The notes: generated by a model from the sequence alone, not told the origin. A stretch of 39,520 nt of DNA from Bacteroidales bacterium (GCA_019038645.1 JAHOYT010000074.1:1-39520), one strand, 5' to 3'; positions 28,719 through 38,048 are shown, numbered from the stretch's first letter. Translations and numbers: made by a program.

Positions 28719-28778
28719 TTCGACAGGCTCAATATGACAAGCCTCTGTTTTTCTATTAGTCACACTGAGCTTGTCGAA
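28719..28778. repeat. Intergenic inverted repeat pair (TTCGACA-type)
   Basis: TTCGACAGGCTCAATATGACA (28719-28739) has its imperfect inverse at 28760-28778, where the complement reads TTCGACAAGCTCAGTGTGA. The arms are about 20 nt with a 20-nt spacer. Such TTCGACA(A/G)GCTCAGT sequences recur in many Bacteroidota genomes, in my experience, as dispersed intergenic palindromes. It sits between the OmpA-family and radical SAM genes. Confidence 0.7.
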
Positions 28779-28827
28779 GTGTGGATTAATATAATTTCTT
28801 TTGAGACAACTTCTTTTTCTATTATTA

Positions 28828-29823
28828 ATGAACCAAACCAAGCTTTTTAAATATATAAGTTTTAAAAAAGTATATAATATAATATGTGTATACTTAGGAT
28901 ATCAACTTTCATCAATATTTAAAACTGTTATTCTGTGGGGTTATCCGTATAGCTTAACGACTGAGCCTACCAATCGTTGCAATTTAAATTGTTTAGAATG
29001 TCCTTCAGGAAATAACTCATCAAAAGCTCCAAAAGGGGAAATGGATTTTGAAAAATACAAGAAGATAATTGATGACGTAAAGAATTACATTATTTTTCAG
29101 ATGCTTTACTTTCAGGGTGAACCGTTTCTTCATGCGGGATTATTTAAAATGATAAAATATTCAGATGATAACCGAATTTACTCCAGCATATCAACTAATG
29201 GTCATTTTTTGACTGCGGAAAACAATATAAAAATTATTAAATCCGGACTAAAACGTATTATTATTTCTGTAGATGGAGTAATACAAGAAAGTTATGAAAA
29301 ATACAGAGTTGGAGGTAATCTGAATACTGTATTAAAAGGCATTGAAGATTTAGTAGAAGCAAAAAGAAAATCAAAATCCATTTATCCTAAAATTATTATT
29401 CAGTTTTTAATGTTTAGACATAACGAACATGAAATTCCAAAAATTAAAGCGCTGTGTAAAGAGCTATCTGTCGATAAACTCGAATTTAAATCAGCTCAAA
29501 TTAACAATTTTAAAAATTTTGTTTTAATTCCAAAAATTAATAAATACGCCAGGTATAAAAAACATAATTCAAATTATCTTATAAAAAGCAAGTTGAAAAA
29601 CAAATGTTTAAGAATCTGGAGTACCATGGTAATAACGCAGGATGGGTCGCTTATACCTTGCTGTTTCGATAAAAATAATAAATATAAAATTGGAAACATT
29701 ATTAACTCTGATACGTTAAAGCTTTGGGAATCTGACACATTTAAAAATTTCAGACAGAAGATTTTAAAAAACAGAAAAAGTGTTGAAATGTGTTGTAACT
29801 GCTCTGAAGGTTTGAGTAAATAA
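28828..29823 (+). CDS. Radical SAM/SPASM domain protein
   Basis: This 331-aa protein (from ATG 28828; a TTG at 28801 would add nine residues) has the radical SAM cluster motif CNLNCLEC preceded by TTEPTNR. The substrate/SAM region has FQGEPFLHAGLF and STNGHFLT, then IIISVDGVIQESYEKYR. The C-terminal SPASM-like domain has Cys in NKCLRIW, PCCFD and MCCNCSEG, enough for an auxiliary [4Fe-4S] cluster. Members modify peptides, proteins or small substrates. No precursor peptide is seen within 300 bp on either side. The 91-bp gap to the TonB receptor gene makes co-transcription possible but not evident. The gene is particularly AT-rich. Confidence 0.9.
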   Translation: MNQTKLFKYISFKKVYNIICVYLGYQLSSIFKTVILWGYPYSLTTEPTNRCNLNCLECPSGNNSSKAPKGEMDFEKYKKIIDDVKNYIIFQMLYFQGEPFLHAGLFKMIKYSDDNRIYSSISTNGHFLTAENNIKIIKSGLKRIIISVDGVIQESYEKYRVGGNLNTVLKGIEDLVEAKRKSKSIYPKIIIQFLMFRHNEHEIPKIKALCKELSVDKLEFKSAQINNFKNFVLIPKINKYARYKKHNSNYLIKSKLKNKCLRIWSTMVITQDGSLIPCCFDKNNKYKIGNIINSDTLKLWESDTFKNFRQKILKNRKSVEMCCNCSEGLSK

Positions 29824-29923
29824 GTAAATTCCCATGTAATCAATCTAAAATATTCAACGAAAAATAAGATTAAAATATTTTTTCTTAAATTACCAAATTT
29901 AGTACTATTCAAATGTGCCGGTT

Positions 29924-32059
29924 ATGAAATTATATAGTTTATCAACATTGACAATTGTTTTTTCACTGATTTTGTTTTCTGCAAATTCCGTTGCACAGGA
30001 TATAGACACATCATCTACAAGCAATCTTTTTGAGTTGTCTCTAGACGATCTTATGGATATAGAGATTGTTTCTGCTATTCGTCAAAACCAAAATATTACA
30101 GATGCTCCTTCTATTGTTTCAGTTATTACAGAAACTCAAATAAAGGAAAGAGGTTATGCCAGTGTTGCTGAAGCACTAAATAGCGTTGCCGGATTTGATG
30201 TTATTACGGATTACTTTCAGCCAAACATGGGTACACGTGGTATTAACGGAGGGCTTAGAAGCTGGTCCCGATTAGTAAAGGTAATGATTGACGGGCAAAA
30301 TACGTCGTTCCGTTCAAGTTCAGATAATTATTTAGATCCCTCGCTTATCCCTTTAGAAGCAATAGAAAGAATAGAAATTATCCGTGGCCCCAACTCTGCC
30401 TTATACGGGAAAAATGCATTTTTAGGTGTCATTAATATTATTACAAAGAATGGTGCTGGTCTTGAAAACTCCATATCACATTACATCGGAAGTGTTAATG
30501 ATAACGCAACTTTTAATATAAGTACTATTTGGGGAGGATCAAAAAATAATTTTGATATCATGTTCTCAAGTTCCTATTCACAAATTGATTATTCAGGTAT
30601 TTCTCCTCACAATGTTCCGGGAAGCACTATTTATGGTTCGGGTGATGTCGCTCATAGAAATGAATCAAACCCGTTATCTGTTTACTTTAAAGTTAAATAT
30701 GAAGAAGAATCTTTTGGTAAGCTAATTCTCGATTTTAATCAGCAAAACATAAACTCATTCGCGGAATTCCTTGATTGGGGTACTCTTACGCACAACAATC
30801 GGATTAGTTTGTTAAACGCATATGAGAGATTGAGTTATACGAAGGATATCTCCGGTAATTTCCAAACCAATATTTCTTTTACCCATTCAACCGGAAAACC
30901 TATTAAAAATGAAATTCTTGATAATGATGCTGATCCTTCTGAATGGATTGAGCGGGAATTAGGTTATTCAGCTTATGATTTAAGCTTTAATTCTTCCTAT
31001 TCTTTTGATGATATAAATAATTTTTCGTTTGGTATTGATTATACTACTGATATTCATGAGCATCAGAAATTTTACACCGTTAACACCTCAGGAATCAGAA
31101 CTTTAAATCCCGGAGGAACCGATGGGATTGAAAATTTTAATAATCTTGGGGTTTACTTACAAATGATTTTTAATGCTGCAGAATTTTTCAATTTTAATTA
31201 TTTAAAAAACTTAACCCTAACGGCAGGCTATAGATTTGATTATCATAATATATATGGTGATGTTTTAAATTACAGACTAGCGGCTGTATATCATCTTACT
31301 GATCTGTTAACTACTAAAGTAATGTATGGCACATCATTTAATGCGCCTTCATCGGTTCAGTTATATTCTAACTATATAACTCCAGGTGGAATTGTAGGAA
31401 ACCCGGATTTAAAACCGGAAAGAGCAAAGACTCTCGAATGGGCTTTAATGGGTAAAGTTTTTAAATATTTTAATTTTAACACAAATATTTATTATACCGA
31501 AATTGACGATAAGATAGAATATTTACTCCCAAATGGACAAATTTCAAACATCACAGCAGAAAATGTATCAAATATTTATTCGACAGGTGTAGAGGCTGAG
31601 CTAAATACAAATATTCACAATAATACTTCTTATTTGAATTATTCATATGAGCGGAGTATCCTTGAAAAAACAGACCCGCTATTGGAGGAAATCAGAATTA
31701 AAACTGCTCTGTATCCAAATCACATGATTAAATTCGGAAATATTTTACACTTGCATAAATATTATTCGAATATAAATATTGAAGGGAAATTTATTAGTTC
31801 AAGAATTGACAGCGATCAAAATAATTTTATTTATGATCCAATAAATTATACTATTAACAGATATGAATTGGATCCATATTTTATACTTGATGTAATGATT
31901 ACATCGACAGACCTTGAACTACTGGAAAATAGTAAAACCAGAATAAGTATTAGAATACAAAACTTATTAAACACTAAATATTACTATCCTGGGTTTAAAA
32001 ATTATGATATCCCCGGATTAGGACGTACATTTTATTTTAAGTTTACTCAATTTATATAG
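29924..32059 (+). CDS. TonB-dependent outer-membrane receptor (non-SusC type)
   Basis: From ATG 29924 the product is 711 aa; a GTG at 29915 would add three residues. The signal peptide ends near NSVAQ. The mature N-terminus bears LFELSLDDLMDIEIVSA, a segment shared by a family of TonB receptors that I recall near sensor kinases and YfiR proteins. The plug domain (about 50-165) has TQIKERGYASVAEALN, GTRGINGG, IERIEIIRGPNSALYGKNAF and VINIITKNG. A 22-strand barrel type region follows and ends GRTFYFKFTQFI. No carboxypeptidase-like extension and no SusD partner are present. Three bases separate it from the next gene, so it leads the four-gene operon. The ligand is unknown. Confidence 0.93.
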   Translation: MKLYSLSTLTIVFSLILFSANSVAQDIDTSSTSNLFELSLDDLMDIEIVSAIRQNQNITDAPSIVSVITETQIKERGYASVAEALNSVAGFDVITDYFQPNMGTRGINGGLRSWSRLVKVMIDGQNTSFRSSSDNYLDPSLIPLEAIERIEIIRGPNSALYGKNAFLGVINIITKNGAGLENSISHYIGSVNDNATFNISTIWGGSKNNFDIMFSSSYSQIDYSGISPHNVPGSTIYGSGDVAHRNESNPLSVYFKVKYEEESFGKLILDFNQQNINSFAEFLDWGTLTHNNRISLLNAYERLSYTKDISGNFQTNISFTHSTGKPIKNEILDNDADPSEWIERELGYSAYDLSFNSSYSFDDINNFSFGIDYTTDIHEHQKFYTVNTSGIRTLNPGGTDGIENFNNLGVYLQMIFNAAEFFNFNYLKNLTLTAGYRFDYHNIYGDVLNYRLAAVYHLTDLLTTKVMYGTSFNAPSSVQLYSNYITPGGIVGNPDLKPERAKTLEWALMGKVFKYFNFNTNIYYTEIDDKIEYLLPNGQISNITAENVSNIYSTGVEAELNTNIHNNTSYLNYSYERSILEKTDPLLEEIRIKTALYPNHMIKFGNILHLHKYYSNINIEGKFISSRIDSDQNNFIYDPINYTINRYELDPYFILDVMITSTDLELLENSKTRISIRIQNLLNTKYYYPGFKNYDIPGLGRTFYFKFTQFI

Positions 32060-32062
32060 GTC

Positions 32063-33358
32063 ATGAAGAAGGTAGTAAAACGTATCATACTGGTGTTTAT
32101 TCCTTTGGTTCTTGTTTGTGCCAACAGCTGTGAACTGTTTGAGGAGGATTTTAACAAACCGGTATATGAAAAATCAATTAAAATTGGAGTTGTAGGTGAT
32201 GTTTCTGTTTTAAGAGAGCAGGTTGAAAGTATGTTTTTTGGAGCTAAACTTGCCAGTGAAGAAATTAATACAAGCGGTGGACTTCTTATTAATAATCAGG
32301 CCTATAATGTTGAACTAATTTACAAAAACTCTGCCGGATCGGCAAGTAAGGGATTAGACGTTGTTGAAGAGTTGATAGAACAAGATGTTGACATTATAGT
32401 TGGACCAACTTTTTCGTCTGTAGCTATTGAAATGGCAGAAAAATGTATTGAAAACAACATTTTAATGATGAGCTATTCTGCCACTACTCCGGAATTAACT
32501 CTCCTTGAAGATAGTAATTTAATTTGGAGAACATGCCCTTCAGACTTTACTTTTGGCACAATATCAGCTCAATACTGTTTTGATTCTTTGCAAACAAGAA
32601 AAGCTGCAATATTATATCGGGAAGACAGATTTGGTATTGGTTTATCCGAAATTATCAAAAATAAATTTACTAATTTAGGAGGAGATGTAACAAGTTCTGT
32701 CTCATTTCCTGGTGATGTGGATTTATCTACATATAATTTTGATTATGAAATTAACACATTACTGGAAGAAGAGCCTGATATTATTTATACAATTTCCTTT
32801 TCATCAGAAATAGCAATATTGACAAACGAAATATATAATAATAGTTTATACCATTCATTTGAAAACCAACCGTATCTGTTTGTTAACGATGGAATATTAC
32901 CAGAAGAGTTAATAATTAATGGTATTCCTGAAATGCTTGAAACAACAGTGGGAGTTTCAAGCACAAACGAAGAAAATGAAAACTATATTTTGTATAAAGA
33001 AAATTTTATTTCCCGATTCGGATTTGCACCATCAACGTATTCAGAACACTCATACGATGCGATATATTTAATTGCTTATGCAATGCAAATGGCAAGCTCA
33101 ACAAGCCCAAATATATTTAAGAATTTTTTACTTAATGTATCAGGAACAGGAGGTGATCAGGGATCATCAACCGATCAAATTATTATTAACATTGATGAGT
33201 TTACTGTTGGTCAAAACATTTTATTAAAAGGAGGTTTGATTAATTATGAGGGTGCTTCCGGGCCAGTAGATTTTAATGAAAATGGAGACCCAAAGCCAAA
33301 AATCGTAATTTGGGGGATAGAGAACAATGAGTATGTTGAATTAACTTATTACGACTAA
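32063..33358 (+). CDS. Lipoprotein ABC-type ligand-binding protein (Leu/Ile/Val-binding fold)
   Basis: The 431-aa product has a lipoprotein signal with lipobox ANSC (Cys23), then a type-I periplasmic-binding fold: IKIGVVGDVSVL, FFGAKLASEEINTSGG, VDIIVGPTFSSVAIEMAEK, LMMSYSATTPEL and AILYREDRFGIGL. This is the amino-acid/amide receptor family (Peripla_BP_6). The segment EHSYDAIYLIAYAMQ is typical of it too. No ABC permease or ATPase gene is nearby, so it more likely presents a ligand to a sensor than to a transporter. It lies 3 bp after the TonB receptor and 6 bp before the YfiR-like gene. Confidence 0.92.
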   Translation: MKKVVKRIILVFIPLVLVCANSCELFEEDFNKPVYEKSIKIGVVGDVSVLREQVESMFFGAKLASEEINTSGGLLINNQAYNVELIYKNSAGSASKGLDVVEELIEQDVDIIVGPTFSSVAIEMAEKCIENNILMMSYSATTPELTLLEDSNLIWRTCPSDFTFGTISAQYCFDSLQTRKAAILYREDRFGIGLSEIIKNKFTNLGGDVTSSVSFPGDVDLSTYNFDYEINTLLEEEPDIIYTISFSSEIAILTNEIYNNSLYHSFENQPYLFVNDGILPEELIINGIPEMLETTVGVSSTNEENENYILYKENFISRFGFAPSTYSEHSYDAIYLIAYAMQMASSTSPNIFKNFLLNVSGTGGDQGSSTDQIIINIDEFTVGQNILLKGGLINYEGASGPVDFNENGDPKPKIVIWGIENNEYVELTYYD

Positions 33359-33364
33359 AATTTA

Positions 33365-33952
33365 GTGTTAAATATAAATTTCAAACATATAATTTATACA
33401 TTCTTTAAGTTTCAAAAACTTAGAGCAATCTTGTTTATTCTGTTTTTTATTATTTCATTTCAGTCATTTTCTCAAACCAATATTTATGTTTTAAAGGCTG
33501 TATATCTTGAGAAGTTTTCGAGATTTATTACCTGGCCCGAAGAAAGCCAGATAAATAATGTGTCAGAACCTTTTATTATTTCAGTTATCGGAAGGACTCC
33601 CTTAACAAAAAATCTGGAGCAAATTTATTCCATCCAAAAAATTAATAATAAAAAAGTAATTATTAAACGAATTTCAAATCTATACGAAATTGAGAATAGT
33701 CACATATTAGTGATAGCAGAATCAGAGAAAAAAAACTTGCAAAATATTCTTACATTAACAAAGAATTTGCCGGTTTTAACGGTAAGCGAAGCCTCTGATT
33801 TTTCAGAAAAAGGCGTAATAGTTAATTTCTTTGAAGAAAATAATAAATTACGTTTTGAAATTAATGAAACAGCTGTTTTAGAATCGCCTTTACAAATGAG
33901 TTTTTATTTAATGAACTCAGCAAAAATAGTTCACCCAGTAAAAGATAATTAA
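33365..33952 (+). CDS. YfiR-like periplasmic protein
   Basis: This 195-aa protein (GTG start at 33365) has a long N-region, a hydrophobic signal (about 18-36, cleavage after FSQ) and the YfiR-family body: YVLKAVYLEKFSRFITWP, PFIISVIGRTPL, ILVIAESEKKNL, LPVLTVSEASDFSEKGVIVNF and FEINETAVLES. In Pseudomonas YfiR is a periplasmic repressor of the CHASE8-containing diguanylate cyclase YfiN. Here there are no cysteines, so the disulfide-based redox control known for Pseudomonas YfiR cannot operate. It overlaps the kinase start by one base (TAATG) and likely regulates its periplasmic domain. Confidence 0.88.
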   Translation: MLNINFKHIIYTFFKFQKLRAILFILFFIISFQSFSQTNIYVLKAVYLEKFSRFITWPEESQINNVSEPFIISVIGRTPLTKNLEQIYSIQKINNKKVIIKRISNLYEIENSHILVIAESEKKNLQNILTLTKNLPVLTVSEASDFSEKGVIVNFFEENNKLRFEINETAVLESPLQMSFYLMNSAKIVHPVKDN

Positions 33953-35865
33953 TGAGTCTTTTTCAACACATATCAATTAAAAACAAATTAGTTAGCATCA
34001 TTCTATTTGTTAGCACCTTAACCATGGTAATTGGATTTACAATTGTTGGTATAAGTAATGTGAAAAGTCTTAAAAAAGAAATGCACCTAAACACATTAAT
34101 GAACACGAGGTTAATAGGTGAATATTCTGTTGCTCCATTAACATTTGACGATAATGCCGGGGCTGAAAATATCCTGTCAAAATTATCTACTATACCTGGT
34201 GCCGTATCAGGAGCATTATATGATCGTAACGGGTTTTTATTTGCTTCTTATAAACGATCTGATGATATTTTTATACAACCTTTATATAAAAACCCGGATG
34301 AATTAACAGAATCTCTTTCATTTTTTACTAAAAATATATTAAAAGTTGATCATCCAATAATATATAACAATTATGAATATGGTATAATTGTTATTCAGGT
34401 TGAAACAACTCTGTTAAATAAAAAAATAAAGGACTTCATTTATATAATGGCAAGCATTTTAGCCGGCATGTTTATTCTGGCATTTTTTCTTGCAAATAGA
34501 TTTCAAAAACCAATATCACAGCCCATATTAGAATTAGCAAAATTAACCCGAAAAATTTCTGTGGAAGGAAATTATGATGTTAAGCTGGAAAGAAGCAGTA
34601 ATGATGAAATTGGAATCCTTTATGAAGATTTTAATAATATGCTTCAACAAATATTAATAAGAGAGGCGGCAAGAGACGAAGCAGAAAAGAAACTTCAAAA
34701 AGAAAAAGAAAGAGCCGAGGAAAGTGATCAGTTAAAATCTGCATTTCTGGCAAATATGTCGCACGAAATAAGAACCCCAATGAATGCTATATTAGGATTT
34801 ACTGAACTTATCACCATGCCTGATTCTGAAGTTACTCCGGAGGAAAAAGAAAATTTCATAAAGCTTATTAATAATAGCGCGAATAATTTACTTCAGTTAA
34901 TTGATGATATTATTGATATTTCAAAAATTGAAGCAGAACAATTAAAAATTATAAAAAAGGATTGTGCACTAAATTCAACATTAAAAGATATCTGGCAATC
35001 TTTTCTTGAAATAAGAAAACACAAAGGCAAAGAGAAAGTTGATATAAGACTTAATGAAAGCGCATTAGAGCAAAACATCTTTATTAAAACCGACCCTTTA
35101 AGACTAAATCAGGTATTAACAAATTTAATTGATAACGCATTGAAGTTTACTGAAGATGGTTTTATTGAATTTGGATATGAAATACAGAATGGTAAGCAAT
35201 TACTTTTCTATGTAAAAGATACTGGTGTTGGAATGGATCAGAAAAAGAAAGATTTTGTTTTTGACAGATTTATTAAACTAGAAGATAATAGTTCAAGATT
35301 ATACAGAGGTGCCGGATTAGGATTAGCAATATGTAAAAGCCTTGTCGAATTATTAAATGGTAAAATTTGGGTAGAATCTGCGCCTAATATTGGATCAACA
35401 TTCTATTTTACTCTTCCATTCGATCAGGTTCATGCTTCGGAAAACTCTATGAAAATTGTTGATGTTAACGAAATATACAACTGGCACGACAAAACAATTT
35501 TAGTTGCAGAAGATGAGCCAGCCAATTATATATATATTGAAGAGGTGTTGAAAATTACCAAAGCGAAAATTCTTAAAGCAGTAAACGGGAAAGAGGCTGT
35601 TGATATGATTTCCAATAATAGCAATATCGATATTATTATTATGGATATTAAAATGCCTGTTATGGATGGTTACGAAGCAACCCGAAGAATAAAATCATTA
35701 AGAAAAGACATTCCGATAATCTCACAATCAGCATATGCAATGCCGGGAGATATTGATAAAGGACTTGAGTCAGGAATGAATGATTATCTTATTAAACCCG
35801 TAAAGCCAAAAGTTTTACTGTCAATATTAAATAAACATTTAAATCAATTATCTCCCACAGGATGA
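33952..35865 (+). CDS. CHASE8-type hybrid sensor histidine kinase
   Basis: The 637-aa protein has a membrane segment (about 13-34), a periplasmic domain (about 36-155) matching CHASE8 (MNTRLIGEYSVAPLTFDD, AVSGALYDRNGFLFASY), a second membrane segment (about 163-183) and HAMP (about 185-235). A short coiled coil precedes HisKA with MSHEIRTPMNAILGFTEL (His271). The HATPase has LIDNALKFTEDG, VKDTGVGMD and GAGLGLAICKSLVEL. A C-terminal receiver has the phosphoacceptor Asp565 in IIMDIKMPVMDGYEATR and the Lys in LIKPVKP. No HPt or DNA-binding domain follows, so the phosphorelay partner is elsewhere. It ends with TGA. Confidence 0.94.
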   Translation: MSLFQHISIKNKLVSIILFVSTLTMVIGFTIVGISNVKSLKKEMHLNTLMNTRLIGEYSVAPLTFDDNAGAENILSKLSTIPGAVSGALYDRNGFLFASYKRSDDIFIQPLYKNPDELTESLSFFTKNILKVDHPIIYNNYEYGIIVIQVETTLLNKKIKDFIYIMASILAGMFILAFFLANRFQKPISQPILELAKLTRKISVEGNYDVKLERSSNDEIGILYEDFNNMLQQILIREAARDEAEKKLQKEKERAEESDQLKSAFLANMSHEIRTPMNAILGFTELITMPDSEVTPEEKENFIKLINNSANNLLQLIDDIIDISKIEAEQLKIIKKDCALNSTLKDIWQSFLEIRKHKGKEKVDIRLNESALEQNIFIKTDPLRLNQVLTNLIDNALKFTEDGFIEFGYEIQNGKQLLFYVKDTGVGMDQKKKDFVFDRFIKLEDNSSRLYRGAGLGLAICKSLVELLNGKIWVESAPNIGSTFYFTLPFDQVHASENSMKIVDVNEIYNWHDKTILVAEDEPANYIYIEEVLKITKAKILKAVNGKEAVDMISNNSNIDIIIMDIKMPVMDGYEATRRIKSLRKDIPIISQSAYAMPGDIDKGLESGMNDYLIKPVKPKVLLSILNKHLNQLSPTG

Positions 35866-35973
35866 TCTCAAAACTTCAGGAGAAAAATTAAAATTAATAG
35901 AAACAGGTTCGTAATTTCCGGGGATTATCACACTGAAACATCTAATTATTCTTTTAGATCTAAAGATTGTCAA

Positions 35974-36002
35974 ATAAAAAAGCAGTCAACCAGGACTGCT
36001 TT
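35974..36002 (-). terminator. Terminator of pyrH-frr
   Basis: A 9-bp stem AAAGCAGTC / GACTGCTTT with a 6-nt loop is followed on the minus strand by a U-run from 35980 down to 35976. It lies just beyond the frr stop codon. The remaining 110 bp back to the hybrid kinase show nothing else. Confidence 0.82.
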
Positions 36003-36026
36003 ATATATAATAATTTAATAACTGTA

Positions 36027-36590
36027 TTAAATTTTCATAATATCCTCTTCTTTTGCTTTAACAATTTGTTCTATTTTTTCACCATAACTATCAGTTTGCT
36101 TCTGAATCGTATCTTCAGCTGTTTTAGCTTCATCTTCAGAAAGACCGTCTTTTTCCAGTTGCTTTATTTCATCATTTGCATCTTTCCTTGCACTTCGAAC
36201 ACTAACCCGAGCACTTTCTCCTTCCACGTTCACTTGCTTAACTAAAATCTTTCTTCTTTCTTCAGTTAAGGCCGGAATATTAATTCTTATCATTTCCCCA
36301 TTATTCATTGGTGTAAAACCCAGGTTAGCATTAATAATTGCTCGCTCGATAGGTTCCACCATTGTTTTTTCCCACGGCTGAATAGCAATTGTCTTAGGGT
36401 CCGGAGTTCCAATATTTGCCACCTGATTAATTGGGGTTTGAGTACCATAATAATCAACCGATACAGTATCTAACATGCGAGGATTAGCTTTTCCTGCACG
36501 CAAGGTTCCCAATTCCAGTTCAAGATGACTAATTGCTTTATCCATCATCTCCTTGGCTGCGTCTATTACAAATTGCACTTCTTCAGTCAT
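36027..36590 (-). CDS. frr: Ribosome recycling factor
   Basis: This 187-aa cytosolic protein, together with EF-G, splits post-termination ribosomes. The length and pattern fit the family: HLELELGTLRAGKANPRMLDTV, NIGTPDPKTIAIQPWEKT, INANLGFTPMNNGEMIRINIPALTEERRK and the C-terminal coiled helix. It lies 99 bp after pyrH on the same strand, the usual pyrH-frr arrangement. Confidence 0.97.
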   Translation of the reverse strand: MTEEVQFVIDAAKEMMDKAISHLELELGTLRAGKANPRMLDTVSVDYYGTQTPINQVANIGTPDPKTIAIQPWEKTMVEPIERAIINANLGFTPMNNGEMIRINIPALTEERRKILVKQVNVEGESARVSVRSARKDANDEIKQLEKDGLSEDEAKTAEDTIQKQTDSYGEKIEQIVKAKEEDIMKI

Positions 36591-36689
36591 GACTAATTAA
36601 TTTTAGGTTTAGGCTTATTATGTTCACAACAAATTTATAAAAAAAATGGAAATGCCAAAGCCAGGTCCATTTTATATGATATCTGTTCT

Positions 36690-37400
36690 TTACTTTCCAA
36701 TTAAGGTTCCAATATTTTCTCCATTAATAACTTTTAGAAGATTCCCTTTTTTGTTCATATCAAAAACATATATTGGTAAATTGTTCTCTTTACACATGGT
36801 AAATGCCGTTAAATCCATTACATTTAATTCCCTTTTTATAACTTCATCGAAAGATATTTGATTAAACCTGGTTGCCTCAGGATCTTTTTCAGGGTCAGCA
36901 CTATAAACACCATCAACGCGGGTTCCTTTTAATATAATTTCGGCTCCAATTTCCACTGCCCTGAGTGCTGAAGCTGTATCTGTTGTGAAAAATGGATTTC
37001 CTGTCCCTCCTGACAAAATCACAACCTTGCCTGCTGTCATATAATCAACCGCTTTATCTCTGTTGAATAATTCCCCGACCGGCTCCATTCTAACAGCAGT
37101 GAAAACAACAGACTTAACTTTAAGATTACTTAATGATGATTGCAAAGCCAAACTATTAATCACTGTCGCTAACATACCCATCTGATCTCCTTTAACCCGA
37201 TCAAATCCACTTGTTACTCCCGACAAACCACGGAATATATTTCCACCGCCAATTACAATCCCGACTTCAGTTCCCGCTCCAACCAATTCCTTTATTTGTT
37301 CGGAATATTCGTTTAATCTTTTTGAGTCAATACCATAACCTTCGTTACCTAATAATGATTCACCACTAAGTTTTAATAAAATTCTTTTATACTTTATCAT
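36690..37400 (-). CDS. pyrH: UMP kinase
   Basis: This 236-aa hexameric amino-acid-kinase-fold enzyme phosphorylates UMP to UDP. Motifs: KRILLKLSGESLLG (5-18), the nucleotide loop GIVIGGGNIFRG, GDQMGMLATVINSLALQ (UMP site) and VVILSGGTGNPFFTTDTA, then KGTRVDGVYSADP and LNVMDLTAFTMCKEN. A -7 box TATTTTTG (37418-37425) lies 18 nt upstream of the start codon without a good -33 element. Confidence 0.97.
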   Translation of the reverse strand: MIKYKRILLKLSGESLLGNEGYGIDSKRLNEYSEQIKELVGAGTEVGIVIGGGNIFRGLSGVTSGFDRVKGDQMGMLATVINSLALQSSLSNLKVKSVVFTAVRMEPVGELFNRDKAVDYMTAGKVVILSGGTGNPFFTTDTASALRAVEIGAEIILKGTRVDGVYSADPEKDPEATRFNQISFDEVIKRELNVMDLTAFTMCKENNLPIYVFDMNKKGNLLKVINGENIGTLIGK

Positions 37401-37417
37401 TTCCCTGTACTTTGGTT

Positions 37418-37425
37418 CAAAAATA
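37418..37425 (-). promoter_or_regulatory. Possible -7 box of pyrH-frr
   Basis: TATTTTTG on the minus strand matches TAnnTTTG just upstream of pyrH. No TTG is found 19-21 nt farther, so the evidence is partial. Confidence 0.35.
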
Positions 37426-37787
37426 TCGTTCTAAATTAAAAAAATATCTTATCTTTTTATTTATAATTCCGAATCATTTTTGCCTGATTTAAGTAATAAA
37501 CTACCCGATTAAATTATTTTACTTGTAATGTTTAAAACTTTATTATCAATTTTTACGTACAAATAGTTAATATAAATCACTGATAATTAATCAATTTACA
37601 ACTATTCTTTTATAGAATGTTTCAAACATATTATAAATCAAAAAAAAGGCCATATTGTTGCCAGCGTATTGATATTTAGTTATTTTTATAAGGTTTCGTT
37701 TTGGTGCTATGATTTTACAAACATTTTATTAACAGATTTTGTACCTTCATAAGTTATAAAACAAAGACAAGTAATTAATGTTATATA

Positions 37788-37806
37788 TGTTCGATTCATT
37801 CGAACA
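37788..37806 (+). promoter_or_regulatory. Hairpin / dyad in the leader of the surface-protein gene
   Basis: TGTTCGA / TCGAACA form a perfect 7-bp dyad with a 5-nt loop (TTCAT) 255 nt before the start codon. It could be a regulator-binding site or an RNA stem. Nothing further can be said. Confidence 0.4.
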
Positions 37807-38048
37807 GCTAAAGATAGAGTGAGGTTAAATAAAAATAAAAATCGCATTTCCCAACATTTAATAACCAAAGAGTTAAAAATAAAGGGAAAGAGCTTTAGTC
37901 AATGTATTGCCTATATGTTGACTGAGGTTTTTATTGTTTATCCTGAAAATATTTTTTCAAAATTTATTCTTAAAAGTATTATTGAACATTATTTGAGCAA
38001 AATAATTACAATTAATGTTTTGCTTGCCAGATAAAAAGAAATAAGAAC

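Noticed and set aside
29915-29923. GTG start of the TonB receptor three codons upstream
   Set aside because: The ATG at 29924 directly precedes a normal signal peptide.
37819-38034. A 71-codon GTG-started frame upstream of the surface gene
   Set aside because: No domain, no start signal, AT-driven composition; more likely part of a leader.
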